35,599 nucleotides of DNA. It comes from Streptomyces sp. RB17. GTDB taxonomy: Bacteria > Actinomycetota > Actinomycetes > Streptomycetales > Streptomycetaceae. Under the pieces are notes generated by a model. It was not told the origin of the DNA. It searched no databases and saw only the letters and a list, made by a program, of their open reading frames with translations. Positions 8,120 to 16,246 of the stretch are shown in pieces (within the stretch, counting starts at the first letter, position 1; every line of letters starts with the position of its first letter). The stretch covers positions 1 to 35,599 of the forward strand of contig NZ_WEGL01000021.1 of NCBI RefSeq assembly GCF_009604455.1, given 5' to 3'. The translations under genes and the position numbers were made by a program.

Positions 8120-9369
8120 TCTACTCCCCCGCCGACCGACCAGGCCCGTGGTTCTTCTCCAGGACCACTCGTGCGGAACCCGGTGCGTGACCGCCAAGGG
8201 AGCCGGGTCGGATCGTCGTCGTCGACCAACCGACAGCGAGGTTGGCCAGGTCGCACGCGCCTCGCGCCGTGTTGGTTCCGAATGGCTCGGTACTCAAGCC
8301 GTAGATCGTGGCGGTCGTGCTGGCGGGCGGCCGAGTCACACTGCCAGGCACGTCCTATCCGTGGGTCTCCCGTCTCTCCGAGCCACGGCATCAGGCCCCG
8401 CCGTGCGGCCTGCAGCACCTCATCCGGGGGCAGTTCGTCAGCTCGTTCGATCACAACGAGATCCCAGCCTTGCTGGCGGACTGCGCCAAGCGCCACTGCA
8501 CGCTCACGCAGCAGGTACTTCACCGCTGAAGCCGCATCGGCCACTGGTGGGCTCACCTCGTAGCCGACGAGTTTCCCGACGTACCAGTCCAGCCAGCGCC
8601 CGCCTTCCCGCATCACGGCTCTGGCCAATGCGCGCTCCGCATTCCCATCGAGAAAGACCTTGACTTCTCCCCCAGCTGAGGCAGGGGGATTCTTCCCTCG
8701 CGGGTTGAGCTTTCTGCTTCTCAGACAGCAGCTGCCCCGAACTAACGGCAAGGGACGTGGGTACGCCCAGCAGTCTTACGCCAGCCCCACAGACCTGACA
8801 TCCCGCCGGCCCGGCGGTAGGCCCGGGCCAGCTTGGTAATCGCCGGCCGGACGGCCTACAAACTACCCGTCTCCTGCCGGTCGTTGGCGGTAGACGCCGA
8901 TCCGCCCTGGCGGCGAACCGGCTTTCCCTGCCCTGCTCCGCAGGAATCCGTTTCCTCCCCCGCCCGAAGGCGGGGGTATCCACGGAGGAATCCCGATGAC
9001 TGGCCGGACCTGAGCGAGAACCTCGGTGAGGTCACTCATGAAGGCGTCGATCGCCTCCTCGCCGTGTCCCATGGCCAGCAGCGTCGGCACGAACGGCACC
9101 AGCGCGTCCGTGATCACCACGTCATCGCCGCTCGCCACCACCGCATCGACGAACTGCGCAGTCCCCGCGATGAGTGTCTGCAGCCGGACCCTTCCGGTCG
9201 CCTTGAACTCCTCGGCCACCGCGGTGAACTGCGGTCGGGTCAAGACCTCTTCCTCGCGAAAATGGTCCCCCCGCAGTCCCGCACCGGCCAGCCACCGGGA
9301 CAACCCGTCACACAACGTCGACTTACCGACGCCCGGCGATGCTCCCCACACGCTGATCAGAACTGTCAT
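8120..9369 (-). pseudogene. P-loop kinase-like gene interrupted by a miniature element and 3'-truncated
   Basis: ATG 9369 opens an N-terminal half with a Walker A motif, SVWGASPGVGKSTLCDGLSR (residues 6-25), then DDVVITDALVPFVPTLL. This resembles small nucleotide or metabolite kinases and related ATPases. After VRPV the frame runs into the 336-bp mobile element (8665-9000), where it stops. The other half resumes at 8664 with VKVFLDGNAERALARAVM and WDLVVIERADELPPDEVL. Removing the element and keeping TTGAC restores one frame reading VRPVKVFLD. The 3' end appears lost at the junction with the IS3 relic near 8120. An 8-bp inverted repeat (GTCATGGC / GCCATGAC, 9365-9400) overlaps the start. The substrate is unknown. 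Confidence 0.65.
8665..9000 (+). mobile_element. Miniature IS200/IS605-type element, copy A (336 bp)
   Basis: This non-coding unit lies directly 3' of TTGAC (8660-8664), the kind of 5-nt target used by IS200/IS605 and TnpB elements. The left end has an imperfect subterminal hairpin with CCCCC (8669-8673) and GGGGG (8684-8688) arms, an A:A mismatch and an inner GCT/GGC pairing. The right end has a perfect 8-bp hairpin CCCCCGCC-CGAA-GGCGGGGG (8957-8976). There is no target duplication and no tnpA or tnpB. Copy B at 12054-12388 is about 95% identical by eye, in opposite orientation. It is probably mobilised in trans by a relative elsewhere in the genome. Confidence 0.8.
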
Positions 9370-9509
9370 GGCCTGCGAGCCTAGAAGCGACAGCCATGAC
9401 TGCCAACTCCACGGATGGCCGAAGAGCCTCGGCCCGGCTCAGGGCTTCGTCGAGCGTCGCGGGTGGCTCCGTCCTGGACAGAGCCGCCGAGGCTGACTCG
9501 TTGACAGAG

Positions 9510-10274
9510 TCAGGACGCGCTCCATCCGCCGTCGAGGGTCAACTCGGTGCCGGTGATGGACATCGCCTCCGGTGAGCACAGGAAGCCCACCGCGCCGGCG
9601 ACTTCGTCGGGCTCTATCAGGCGCTTGACCGCTGACCGGGCCAGCAGTACGTCCGAGATCACCTGGTCGGTGTTGAGTCCGTGAACCGCTGCCTGGTCTG
9701 CCAGTTGCTTCTCGACCAGCGGGGTCCGCACATAGCCGGGGCAGACACAGTTGCTGGTGACGCCTTTGGCCGCGCCCTCCAGTGCAATGACCTTCGAAAG
9801 TCCCAGGAGTCCGTGCTTGGCACTGACGTATGCGGACTTGTAAGCACTGGCTCGCTGACCGTGGATGCTGGATACGTGGATGATCCGCCCCCAGCCTCGC
9901 TCGTACATGCGGGGAAGCACGGCTCGGCTGAGGAGGAACGGCGCCTCCAGCATTAGCCGCAGCATGAACGCGAACTGCTCAGGCTTGAACTCGTCGACGG
10001 GCGCGATGTGTTGGACACCGGCATTGTTCACCAGGATGTCCGCGTCCAGCGTCCGCTCAGCCAGGTCGGCGGTCTGGCTCAGGTCGATCACCAGAGCCTC
10101 ACCGCCGATGCGCTCGGCCGTGCGTGCCGCACCCTCGGCATCTATGTCGCACACGACGACGTGCGCGCCGAGTCCCGCCAGCCGGGTTGCCACAGCCTCG
10201 CCGATCCCGCTCGCCGCGCCGGTGACGACGGCACGGCGACCGGAGAGGTCAGGACCTCGAAGAGGGCTGGTCAT
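9510..10274 (-). CDS. 3-hydroxybutyrate dehydrogenase-like SDR
   Basis: The protein has 254 residues from ATG 10274, which overlaps the dioxygenase stop by 4 nt (ATGA), so translation is probably coupled. It has the cofactor motif TGAASGIG (18-25), NNAGVQHIAPVDEF (83-96, the signature of BdhA-type D-3-hydroxybutyrate dehydrogenases), Ser136 in HVSSIHGQ, and Tyr149/Lys153 in YVSAK. The ending TGTELTLDGGWSAS is usual. It is the last gene of a three-gene ring-cleavage operon, where it may oxidise a hydroxy acid released after ring cleavage, or a dihydrodiol-like intermediate; the context does not settle which. A weak 7-bp hairpin (CTGACTC/GAGTCAG, 9494-9514) overlaps the stop. Confidence 0.88.
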   Translation of the reverse strand: MTSPLRGPDLSGRRAVVTGAASGIGEAVATRLAGLGAHVVVCDIDAEGAARTAERIGGEALVIDLSQTADLAERTLDADILVNNAGVQHIAPVDEFKPEQFAFMLRLMLEAPFLLSRAVLPRMYERGWGRIIHVSSIHGQRASAYKSAYVSAKHGLLGLSKVIALEGAAKGVTSNCVCPGYVRTPLVEKQLADQAAVHGLNTDQVISDVLLARSAVKRLIEPDEVAGAVGFLCSPEAMSITGTELTLDGGWSAS

Positions 10275-11140
10275 GACTTCGACGAAGCGAACGGATTGGC
10301 GTTGGCGTGGTGGTGTCCCCACACGTCCGAGACACCGAAGTCGTGCGGCACCCAGTCGTCGCCCACTTCGATGCCGCCGTAGCCGATCTCGAGATGAAAA
10401 CCGCTGGGGTTTCGCACGTAGAACGAGATCGCCTTGTCGTTCATGTGCCGGCCTAGGCTGATCGAGATCGGCGCGCCGTTGGCCTTGGCCCGGTCGTAGG
10501 ACCGCCCGACGTCGTCGATCGAGCCGTGCTCGAACTCAAGATGGTGGATCGACGTCGCTTCTGCACTCGCGAGCGCAATGTTGTGGTGGGCCGTGCTGCA
10601 GCGGAAGAAGAACAGGCCGGGAGAACGGTAGTCGGTCAGCTTGAACTCGAGCACGGATTCGTAGAGTTCGCGAAGCTCGGCGAGCTTGGGGCTGGCCAGC
10701 ACGAAGTGACCGAGACGGGTAGAACCGGGACCTGTCCCATCCGCCCGGCCGACACTCGTGCGCGCCTTGGCTTCACCAACCGCCAGCTCCACCCGGTATC
10801 CGACCGGGTCGGTGAACCAGCGAAGTTGGGTGGCTCCGCGCAGCTCCATCTCTTGCGCCGAGCCGTCCTTGACGATGAACCCTGCGTCAGTGAGCCGCTG
10901 GGAAAGCCTGTCCAGCTCGCGCGGTGTGTCGACGATCCAGCCCAGTTCCCGTGGGGTGTCCTCCGTGGACGGATGGAGAGCCATGCGGTACTTGAACTCG
11001 TCCAGTTCGACGAGCGCGACTTCCTCCGCGCCGAACTTCGCCGTGGTGACTCCGATCCCGAGCGTACGCCCGAGCAGATCGGTCCAAGCGTCGACATCGG
11101 TAACGTTCAGTCCGACGTAACCCAGTTTGCGGATACCCAC
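10271..11140 (-). CDS. Extradiol ring-cleavage dioxygenase, type I (VOC fold)
   Basis: This 289-residue protein has the size and two-domain duplication of BphC/HsaC-type catechol 2,3-dioxygenases. The catalytic C-terminal domain shows the 2-His-1-carboxylate Fe(II) set: His145 (LGHFVLAS), His199/200 (SIHHLEFE) and Glu251 (GFHLEIGYGG). The expected second-sphere residues are also present: His185/186 (STAHHNIAL), His232 (GRHMND) and Tyr241 (ISFYV). It should cleave a substituted catechol next to the hydroxyls, giving a yellow meta-cleavage product for the adjacent hydrolase. It lies 4 nt after the hydrolase and overlaps the SDR by 4 nt. The catechol substrate is not known. Confidence 0.93.
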   Translation of the reverse strand: MGIRKLGYVGLNVTDVDAWTDLLGRTLGIGVTTAKFGAEEVALVELDEFKYRMALHPSTEDTPRELGWIVDTPRELDRLSQRLTDAGFIVKDGSAQEMELRGATQLRWFTDPVGYRVELAVGEAKARTSVGRADGTGPGSTRLGHFVLASPKLAELRELYESVLEFKLTDYRSPGLFFFRCSTAHHNIALASAEATSIHHLEFEHGSIDDVGRSYDRAKANGAPISISLGRHMNDKAISFYVRNPSGFHLEIGYGGIEVGDDWVPHDFGVSDVWGHHHANANPFASSKS

Positions 11141-11144
11141 AGTT

Positions 11145-11960
11145 TCACCCCTCCGCTATCGCGGCCGCGCCGCCCTGCAGAAACTCGCGGACAATGTGGT
11201 TGAACTCGGGGGCGCGCTCGTACTGCACCCAGTGCCGACAGTGGGGCAGCACACGGAGTTCCGCGTTGGGTATGCCCTCAAGGATCTTGGGCGCCCAGGT
11301 CAGCGGAACGGTTTGGTCCTCCCGGCCCCAGACGAGCAGCGTGGGGGCAGCGATGAGCGGCAGGTCGGGAGTCAGGTCGCCGAAGTTCGGGGGAATCGGC
11401 AGTTCGGGGTGGGCCCTCAGGCTCGACTCGTACCGTTCGTCGATGAGGGACTCGGTGGCCAGTGTCTCGTCGAACACCATCAGCCGCACGAACTCGGCCA
11501 TTGCCTCACGTGAAGGCTTCTGGGCCGCCATGTAGCCGAAGAGGCGGTTAAGCCCGACCGGCCACGGCGGCGCATCCGTCGGGAGAACTCCGCCCGGGGC
11601 CATGAGAACCACCCGGTCCACGCGGTCGGGATGGCGCATCGCAATGCGCATCGCGACGGCTCCGCCGTAGGAGTTGCCCACCAGGTGGGCGCGCTCGATC
11701 CCGAGAGCTGTTATCGCGCGGCAGACACGTTCCGCCGCATGGAAGATCAGCGGTTCGTCGGTCGCGGGCCGAGGGGAGCCTCCCCAGCCGGGGAGGTCCA
11801 CCACAATGTTCCGGTAGTCCTCGAAGGCTGCCAGGTTGCCACCGAAGTTGCTCATGCCCGTGGCTCCCGGCCCCGAGCCGTGCAGCCACACGACCGGGTC
11901 GCCCGAACCTACGTCGGTGTAGGCCAACTGTGTGTCCCCGACATCCACAGTGCTCGTCAC
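11145..11960 (-). CDS. Meta-cleavage product C-C hydrolase (alpha/beta hydrolase)
   Basis: This 271-residue protein starts at GTG 11960, with GGGAGG 6 nt upstream. It has the oxyanion motif LHGSGPGATGMSNF (27-39), specific to BphD/MhpC/HsaD-type meta-cleavage product hydrolases, nucleophile Ser97 in GNSYGG, the acid in LVWGREDQTVP and His in CRHWVQYE. It should hydrolyse the C-C bond of the ring-opened product made by the next gene. It is first in a three-gene operon, and its start lies only 17 nt below an AACG-type palindrome that overlaps the predicted -10 box, so it is probably substrate-inducible. Confidence 0.93.
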   Translation of the reverse strand: MTSTVDVGDTQLAYTDVGSGDPVVWLHGSGPGATGMSNFGGNLAAFEDYRNIVVDLPGWGGSPRPATDEPLIFHAAERVCRAITALGIERAHLVGNSYGGAVAMRIAMRHPDRVDRVVLMAPGGVLPTDAPPWPVGLNRLFGYMAAQKPSREAMAEFVRLMVFDETLATESLIDERYESSLRAHPELPIPPNFGDLTPDLPLIAAPTLLVWGREDQTVPLTWAPKILEGIPNAELRVLPHCRHWVQYERAPEFNHIVREFLQGGAAAIAEG

Positions 11961-11976
11961 TTCGACCCTCCCTTAC

Positions 11977-12019
11977 CTGTATGTAACGCTCACTATACAA
12001 GAATGTTCGATGCTATCAA
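11977..12019 (-). promoter_or_regulatory. Promoter with overlapping AACGTT-type operator for the ring-cleavage operon
   Basis: On the minus strand there is a -35 box TTGATA (12014-12019), a 16-nt spacer and a -10 box TATAGT (11992-11997). The operator-like palindrome 11977-11999 (CTGTATGTAACG then CTCACTATACA) covers the -10 and the start region. It matches the sites at 25264, 28238 and 31060, so a repressor bound here would block RNA polymerase directly. Confidence 0.65.
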
Positions 12020-12053
12020 GGTTGCCTTCCATGCCGAAGGCCAACAGTTCTGC

Positions 12054-12388
12054 GTCATCGGGATTCCTCCGTGGATACCCCCGCCTTCAGGCGGGGGAGG
12101 AAACGGACTCCTGCGGAGCAGGGCAGGGAAAGCCGATTCGCCGCCAGGGCGGATCGGCGTCCACCGCCAACGACCCGCAGGAGACTGGTAGTTTGCAGGC
12201 CGTCCGGCCGGCGATAACCAAGCCGGCCGGGCCTACCGCCTAGCCGGCGGGATGTCAGGTCTGTGGAGCCGGCGTAAGACTGCTGGGCGTACCCACGTCC
12301 CTTGCCGTTAGTTCGGGGCAGCTGCTGTCTGAGAAGCAGAAAGCTCAACCCGCGAGGGAAGAGTCCCCCTGCTTCAGCTGGGGGAGAA
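12054..12388 (-). mobile_element. Miniature IS200/IS605-type element, copy B (335 bp)
   Basis: This is an inverted copy of the element at 8665-9000. The target pentamer TTGAC is at 12389-12393 on the minus strand. The left-end hairpin arms are at 12365-12369 and 12380-12384, with inner GCT/AGC fully paired; the right-end hairpin arms are at 12078-12085 and 12090-12097. It differs from copy A at about 17 positions including one indel. Both hairpins are preserved, with changes in loops or compensating pairs. It lies between a terminator and the ring-cleavage promoter, ending 35 bp upstream of the -35 box. No open frame of note is inside. Confidence 0.8.
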
Positions 12389-12506
12389 GTCAATCGGTCC
12401 GCCGGACAGCGGCATCGAGGTGTGCCGGCCGCCAGTTTGCAGCGATCTCGAGGACCGGGTCCCCGGTAGAGACGTGCGCATGCAAAACCCCCTTGTCGGG
12501 GGGACG

Positions 12507-12549
12507 CCGGTGTCTCGTCCCGCCGTGGTCAGACGGGACGAGACACCGG
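12507..12549 (-). terminator. Strong hairpin after the flavin oxidoreductase gene
   Basis: A perfect 16-bp inverted repeat, CCGGTGTCTCGTCCCG and its complement, encloses an 11-nt loop. It begins 10 nt after the oxidoreductase stop and has no U-run, as is typical for this kind of genome. Confidence 0.75.
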
Positions 12550-12558
12550 CCGAAGGCG

Positions 12559-13998
12559 TCAGCGGCCGTAGGCTTCCAGCAGCCGCAGCCACACCTCACT
12601 GACGGTGGGAAAGGCCGGAACCGCGTGCCACAGCCGGTCCAGCGGCACCTCCCCGGCCACCGCGATCGTGGCCGCGTGCAGCAATTCCGCGACATCCGGG
12701 CCGGCGAGGGTGAATCCGACGATCACCTTCCGGTCCTCGTCGACGACCATCCGCGCGTGGCCCTTGTATCCCTCGGCCTGCAGGGAGGACCCGGCGGTGG
12801 CGGCCAGGTCGTAGTCGACAACCCGAATCCGCAGCCCGGCGGCCTCGGCAGCAGCCGCGGTCAGCCCCACCGACGCGATCTCCGGATCGGTGAAGACCAC
12901 CTGCGGGACCGCGCGCAGGTCGGCGGTCGCCGCATGCCGCCCCCACGGGCCGTCTTCGACCGTTTCACCCTTCGCGCGGGCCACGATGACGTCGCCCACG
13001 GCACGTGCCTGGTACTTGCCGTTGTGGGTCAGCAGCACGCGCCGGTTGACGTCTCCGGCGGCGTAGAGCCACCCGCCACCGATCGGCGCGCCGTCCTCTC
13101 CGATGACACGCATGGTGTCGTCGACCAGGAGCCAGGCGCCGGGCGTCAGGCCGACGGTGTCCAGCCCGATGTCCTCGGTGTTCGGCGTGCGGCCGATCGC
13201 GACGAGCAGTTCGTCGGCTTCGACCTGCTCACCGCTGGTGAGGGTGATGGACACCGTTCCATCGTCGGCACGCTTCACGGCCGCGGCCTCGGCGCCGAGG
13301 CGCACGGACACGCCGGCCTCCCGCAGCGACTCCACGACGCGCTTGCCGGCGAACGGCTCCGCCAGCGGGAGCACTCCGTCGCGCGCCAGCACCGTCACCG
13401 AGGCGCCCAGACCGGCGAACGCGGTAGCCATCTCCGATGCCACCACCCCGCCGCCGATGATGGCGAGCCGACCCGGAACCGTGCTTGCGGCAACGGCTTC
13501 CCGGCTGGTCCACGGTGCTGCCTGGCGCAGGCCTTCCATGTCCGGGACCAGTGCGCCGCTTCCGGTCGCGACCACGACCGCGTGCCGCGCGGTCAGCGAG
13601 GTGACGGCGCCGTCCTTGCCGGTCACCTCGACGTTGCGGACAGAGCTGATCCGGCCGTGTCCGCGGTACAGCGGAACACCCACCTGCTCGAGCCAGGCTG
13701 CCTGCCCGTCGTCCTCCCAGTTCGAGGCGAAGGAATCGCGACGGCGGAGTACGGCCGCCACATCCAGATCGCCCGTCACCGCCTCACGCGCGCCGGGCAC
13801 CTGCCGGGCCGCTCGAAGCGCCGCACCACTGCGCAGCAGGGCCTTGGTCGGCATGCAGGCCCAGTACGAGCACTCGCCTCCGACCAGGTCCCGCTCCACG
13901 ATGGCCGCGCTCAGGCCGCCCTGCACCACACGGTCGACGATGTTCTCTCCGACCGGGCCCGCGCCAATGACGATGACGTCGTACGTAGTGGTCGCCAT
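12559..13998 (-). CDS. Pyridine nucleotide-disulfide oxidoreductase lacking the catalytic His
   Basis: The protein has 479 residues from ATG 13998 (AAGG 9 nt upstream), one base after the DUF308 gene's stop. It has FAD motif VIVIGAGPVGENI (8-20), redox disulfide GGECSYWACMPTK (Cys43, Cys48), NAD(P) motif LAIIGGGVVASEMA, and FAD-binding YAAGDV. It belongs to the dihydrolipoamide dehydrogenase/mercuric reductase superfamily. The C-terminal HPTxSE motif is FPTVSE, so the His base that protonates a thiol leaving group is Phe. It may therefore be a diaphorase, transhydrogenase or reductase of a non-disulfide acceptor. It forms an operon with the DUF308 protein and ends at a strong hairpin. It may regenerate redox cofactors for the catabolic enzymes; this is inferred. 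Confidence 0.9.
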   Translation of the reverse strand: MATTTYDVIVIGAGPVGENIVDRVVQGGLSAAIVERDLVGGECSYWACMPTKALLRSGAALRAARQVPGAREAVTGDLDVAAVLRRRDSFASNWEDDGQAAWLEQVGVPLYRGHGRISSVRNVEVTGKDGAVTSLTARHAVVVATGSGALVPDMEGLRQAAPWTSREAVAASTVPGRLAIIGGGVVASEMATAFAGLGASVTVLARDGVLPLAEPFAGKRVVESLREAGVSVRLGAEAAAVKRADDGTVSITLTSGEQVEADELLVAIGRTPNTEDIGLDTVGLTPGAWLLVDDTMRVIGEDGAPIGGGWLYAAGDVNRRVLLTHNGKYQARAVGDVIVARAKGETVEDGPWGRHAATADLRAVPQVVFTDPEIASVGLTAAAAEAAGLRIRVVDYDLAATAGSSLQAEGYKGHARMVVDEDRKVIVGFTLAGPDVAELLHAATIAVAGEVPLDRLWHAVPAFPTVSEVWLRLLEAYGR

Positions 13999-13999
13999 G

Positions 14000-14557
14000 T
14001 CAGTTCGCCTTGGGGGCGCGGCCGAGACGCAGGGCCGAGACGAGGAAGAAGATTCCACCGAGAACGGCGTAGCCGGCCACGTTGGTGAGCTTCGGATCCG
14101 ACGCGGAGGCTCCCACGACGAAGTTCGCGCCGGCCAGCACGGAGATGCCGCCGCTGAGGATCATCGGCCACTGGCCACCCATCTTGCGGCGGCTGACACC
14201 CACGATCAGCTGGACGATTCCGGAGACGATCGCCCAGGCACCCCAGACACGCAGGACGGCCGGCACACCGGACGCACCGGCGATGCCCAGGCCGACAGCG
14301 GCGATAAGGCTGATCGCCATGTTCACCTGCAGACCACGAATCGATCCCGTGGCGTTGGCCGAGCGAGCGTCGACCACGGCTGCACCGACGTCGAACAGGG
14401 GATAGATGACGATGAGGGTGACGCCAAGCGCTCCGAGATCCGACTTGTTGGCGAACAGCAGGGCCGCCCAGACGATGGCGAAGCCGAACCGCACGAAGTA
14501 CAGCTGGCGCAGTGCCGGGGCGATGCCGCCGGCGGCGGGAGAGTCAACGGTGGTCAC
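14000..14557 (-). CDS. Small multi-pass membrane protein, DUF308-like
   Basis: This 185-residue protein starts at GTG 14557 (GAAAGGA 6 nt upstream). It has about five or six hydrophobic segments, for example FGFAIVWAALLF, LGVTLIVIYPLFDVGAAVV, AWAIVSGIVQLIVGV and VAGYAVLGGIFFLVSALRLG. The repeating pattern resembles the DUF308/HdeD group of membrane proteins of unknown function. It is cotranscribed with the disulfide oxidoreductase, one base apart, under a promoter with two palindromes. A link to acid or solvent stress during aromatic degradation is a guess from family and context. Confidence 0.75.
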   Translation of the reverse strand: MTTVDSPAAGGIAPALRQLYFVRFGFAIVWAALLFANKSDLGALGVTLIVIYPLFDVGAAVVDARSANATGSIRGLQVNMAISLIAAVGLGIAGASGVPAVLRVWGAWAIVSGIVQLIVGVSRRKMGGQWPMILSGGISVLAGANFVVGASASDPKLTNVAGYAVLGGIFFLVSALRLGRAPKAN

Positions 14558-14662
14558 GATGATCCTTTCAGGGCTGTGACGAGGGGGGAAGTGCGGTTCG
14601 GCAGATACCACGGTCGGTTTCCTCCTGGTGAAGGCGAGTACGGCAAGCCGCTGGACTCAATG

Positions 14663-14731
14663 GAGACCGAACGTTCTGTCTCAGATAGCATGGTCGCCCC
14701 GCGCTCGCCTGTCAAGACCGATCGTTCTACC
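14663..14731 (-). promoter_or_regulatory. Promoter and two AACGTT-type operators for the DUF308 operon
   Basis: On the minus strand there is a consensus -35 TTGACA (14710-14715), followed at 17-19 nt by CATGCTAT (14685-14692) as the likely -10. The site at 14663-14682 is nearly perfectly symmetric (GAGAC-CGAACGTTCT-GTCTC) and lies over the start region. A second half-diverged site, GACCGATCGTTC (about 14716-14727), abuts the -35. The arrangement GAACG.TCGGT.TTGACAGGCG is shared with the promoter at 28290. Confidence 0.6.
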
Positions 14732-14780
14732 TGATGGCATCTGCTTCGCCGCCCCCTCCAGTCGCAGGGGGCGGCGACGG

Positions 14781-16223
14781 TCAGCGGTAGATGGACTTGG
14801 TGTGCTGGTAGTTCAGAAGCGCCTCAGGTCCGAACTCCCGACCCAGTCCACTGGACTTGACCCCGCCGAACGGCGCCGCGGGGTCGACGGTGTAGTGGTT
14901 CAGCCCGACTGTTCCGGTGTGCATCCGGCGTGCGACGCGCATGCCGCGCTCGTCGTCGTTCGTCCACACGGTGCCGCCGAGGCCGTACTCCGAGTCGTTG
15001 GCGATGCGCACGGCATCGTCCTCGTCGGTGTAGGCGATGACGGACAGTACCGGACCGAAGATCTCCTCGCGGGCGATGACCTGTGCGTTGTCGACGTCGG
15101 CGAACACGGTCGGCGTGACGTAGAAGCCCTTTTCGAGATCCGCGGGGCGGGAGCCGCCCACGACCAGCCGGGCCCCCTCGGCCCTGCCCTTCTCGATGTA
15201 CCCCTCGACCCGCGCACGCTGACGCGCAGTCGCCATCGGGCCGACCTGCGTCTTGGGGTCCAGGGGGTCTCCGACGGTCAGCCCACCGACCAAGGAGGCC
15301 ACCGCGTCGACGATTTCGTCGTAACGGCTGCGCGGAGCCAGGATGCGGGTGCTGGCGAAACAGGCCTGACCGTTCGCCAGCAGCGTCGCCTGGATGAACG
15401 ACTCGGACATCGCCGTGCCGAGGTCGACGTCGTCGAGGATGACGGCTGCCGACTTGCCCCCGAGCTCCAGCGTCACCGGGCGCAGGAGGGTGCCGCAGGC
15501 CGCGGCGATCTGCCGACCCGCCGCGGTGGAACCGGTGAAGGCCACCTTGTCGATGTCGGGATGGGAGACGAGGTACGCGCCGACCTCGCGGCCGGCCGGA
15601 ACGACGTTGACGACGCCGGGCGGCAACCCCGCTTCCTCGACCGCCTCGGCGAAGAGAACCGAGTCGAGCACGGTCTCCGGGGACGGCTTCAGCACGAACG
15701 TGCACCCCGCGGCCAAGCCCGGCGCGTACTTCGTCGCGGACAGGAGCTGCGGAGCGTTCCAGGGCACGATCGCCGCCACCACGCCGAGGGGTTCCCGGCG
15801 GACGTGGACGGGCGCACCCAGCATGCCGTCACGAACGGCCTCGCCCGAGCCGTCGCGGATCAGGTCGGCGTAGTAGCGCAGCAGAATGCCCGGCAGGGCG
15901 CCCTCGACCTGTTCGGAGAGCCCGATCGTCATGCCGTTCTGGGCGCTGACGACACGCGTGATGTCCTCGACCCGCCGCTCAAGCGCCTCAGCCAGGCGGT
16001 AGAGGGCATCCGCCCGCCGCGCCGGCTCCCAGGCGGCCCAGCCGTCGGGATCGTCGAAGGCGGCGCGGGCAGCGGCCACGGCCGCGTCGATGTCCTTCTC
16101 GCTGCCGCTCGGGACGCTGCCAAGGACGTCCTCCATGCTCGCACGGAGGACGGTGATCCTCTCGTCGGACGCGGGCGCAACCCACCGGCCCCCGATGAAG
16201 AGTGAATCGTGGTGCGAAATCAC
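14781..16223 (-). CDS. Aldehyde dehydrogenase (NAD(P)+-dependent)
   Basis: The 480-residue protein starts at GTG 16223 with GAAGGAGA just upstream; longer in-frame extensions run into hyuB. It has PWNAP (Asn156), TLELGGKS (catalytic Glu253) and NGQACFAS (catalytic Cys288), plus GYIEKGRAEGARLVVGG and EEIFGPVLSV. The length is normal. It is the last gene of the long operon, 23 nt after the HyuB-like gene. It probably oxidises a semialdehyde or aromatic aldehyde formed in the pathway, for example the product of the divergent thiamine-diphosphate enzyme or of C-C hydrolysis. The exact substrate cannot be read from sequence. Confidence 0.93.
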   Translation of the reverse strand: MISHHDSLFIGGRWVAPASDERITVLRASMEDVLGSVPSGSEKDIDAAVAAARAAFDDPDGWAAWEPARRADALYRLAEALERRVEDITRVVSAQNGMTIGLSEQVEGALPGILLRYYADLIRDGSGEAVRDGMLGAPVHVRREPLGVVAAIVPWNAPQLLSATKYAPGLAAGCTFVLKPSPETVLDSVLFAEAVEEAGLPPGVVNVVPAGREVGAYLVSHPDIDKVAFTGSTAAGRQIAAACGTLLRPVTLELGGKSAAVILDDVDLGTAMSESFIQATLLANGQACFASTRILAPRSRYDEIVDAVASLVGGLTVGDPLDPKTQVGPMATARQRARVEGYIEKGRAEGARLVVGGSRPADLEKGFYVTPTVFADVDNAQVIAREEIFGPVLSVIAYTDEDDAVRIANDSEYGLGGTVWTNDDERGMRVARRMHTGTVGLNHYTVDPAAPFGGVKSSGLGREFGPEALLNYQHTKSIYR

Positions 16224-16246
16224 TCGGTCTCCTTCGGCGGGTGATG

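Larger units (their letters stand above)
6345..8120 (+). pseudogene. IS3-family transposase relic split by an IS30 element
   Basis: The left part (about 6345-6621) encodes the start of the integrase core: DLVGRDFTAAEPGTRLVG, VTYLPTLAGWWYLATVIDLA, then, after a one-base loss near 6495, REVVDYAMADHYRAGL and MHSDRGAE. The first catalytic Asp (normally DVTYLP) is Gly here. The right part resumes exactly where the IS30 element ends (8074): EYTSREYRSVIKESGV, which completes the HSDRGAEYTS motif, and homology then stops near 8120. The relic has a frameshift, a lost Asp, an insertion and a truncation, so it is dead. Confidence 0.75.

Noticed and set aside
8665..9000. CRISPR-like or riboswitch reading of the repeated 336-bp sequence
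   Set aside because: There are only two full-length inverted copies with terminal hairpins next to TTGAC and no short regularly spaced repeats, which fits a mobile element better.
14628..16205. 525-codon plus-strand frame opposite the aldehyde dehydrogenase
   Set aside because: The aldehyde dehydrogenase on the minus strand has all catalytic motifs; the plus frame is a high-GC artefact.
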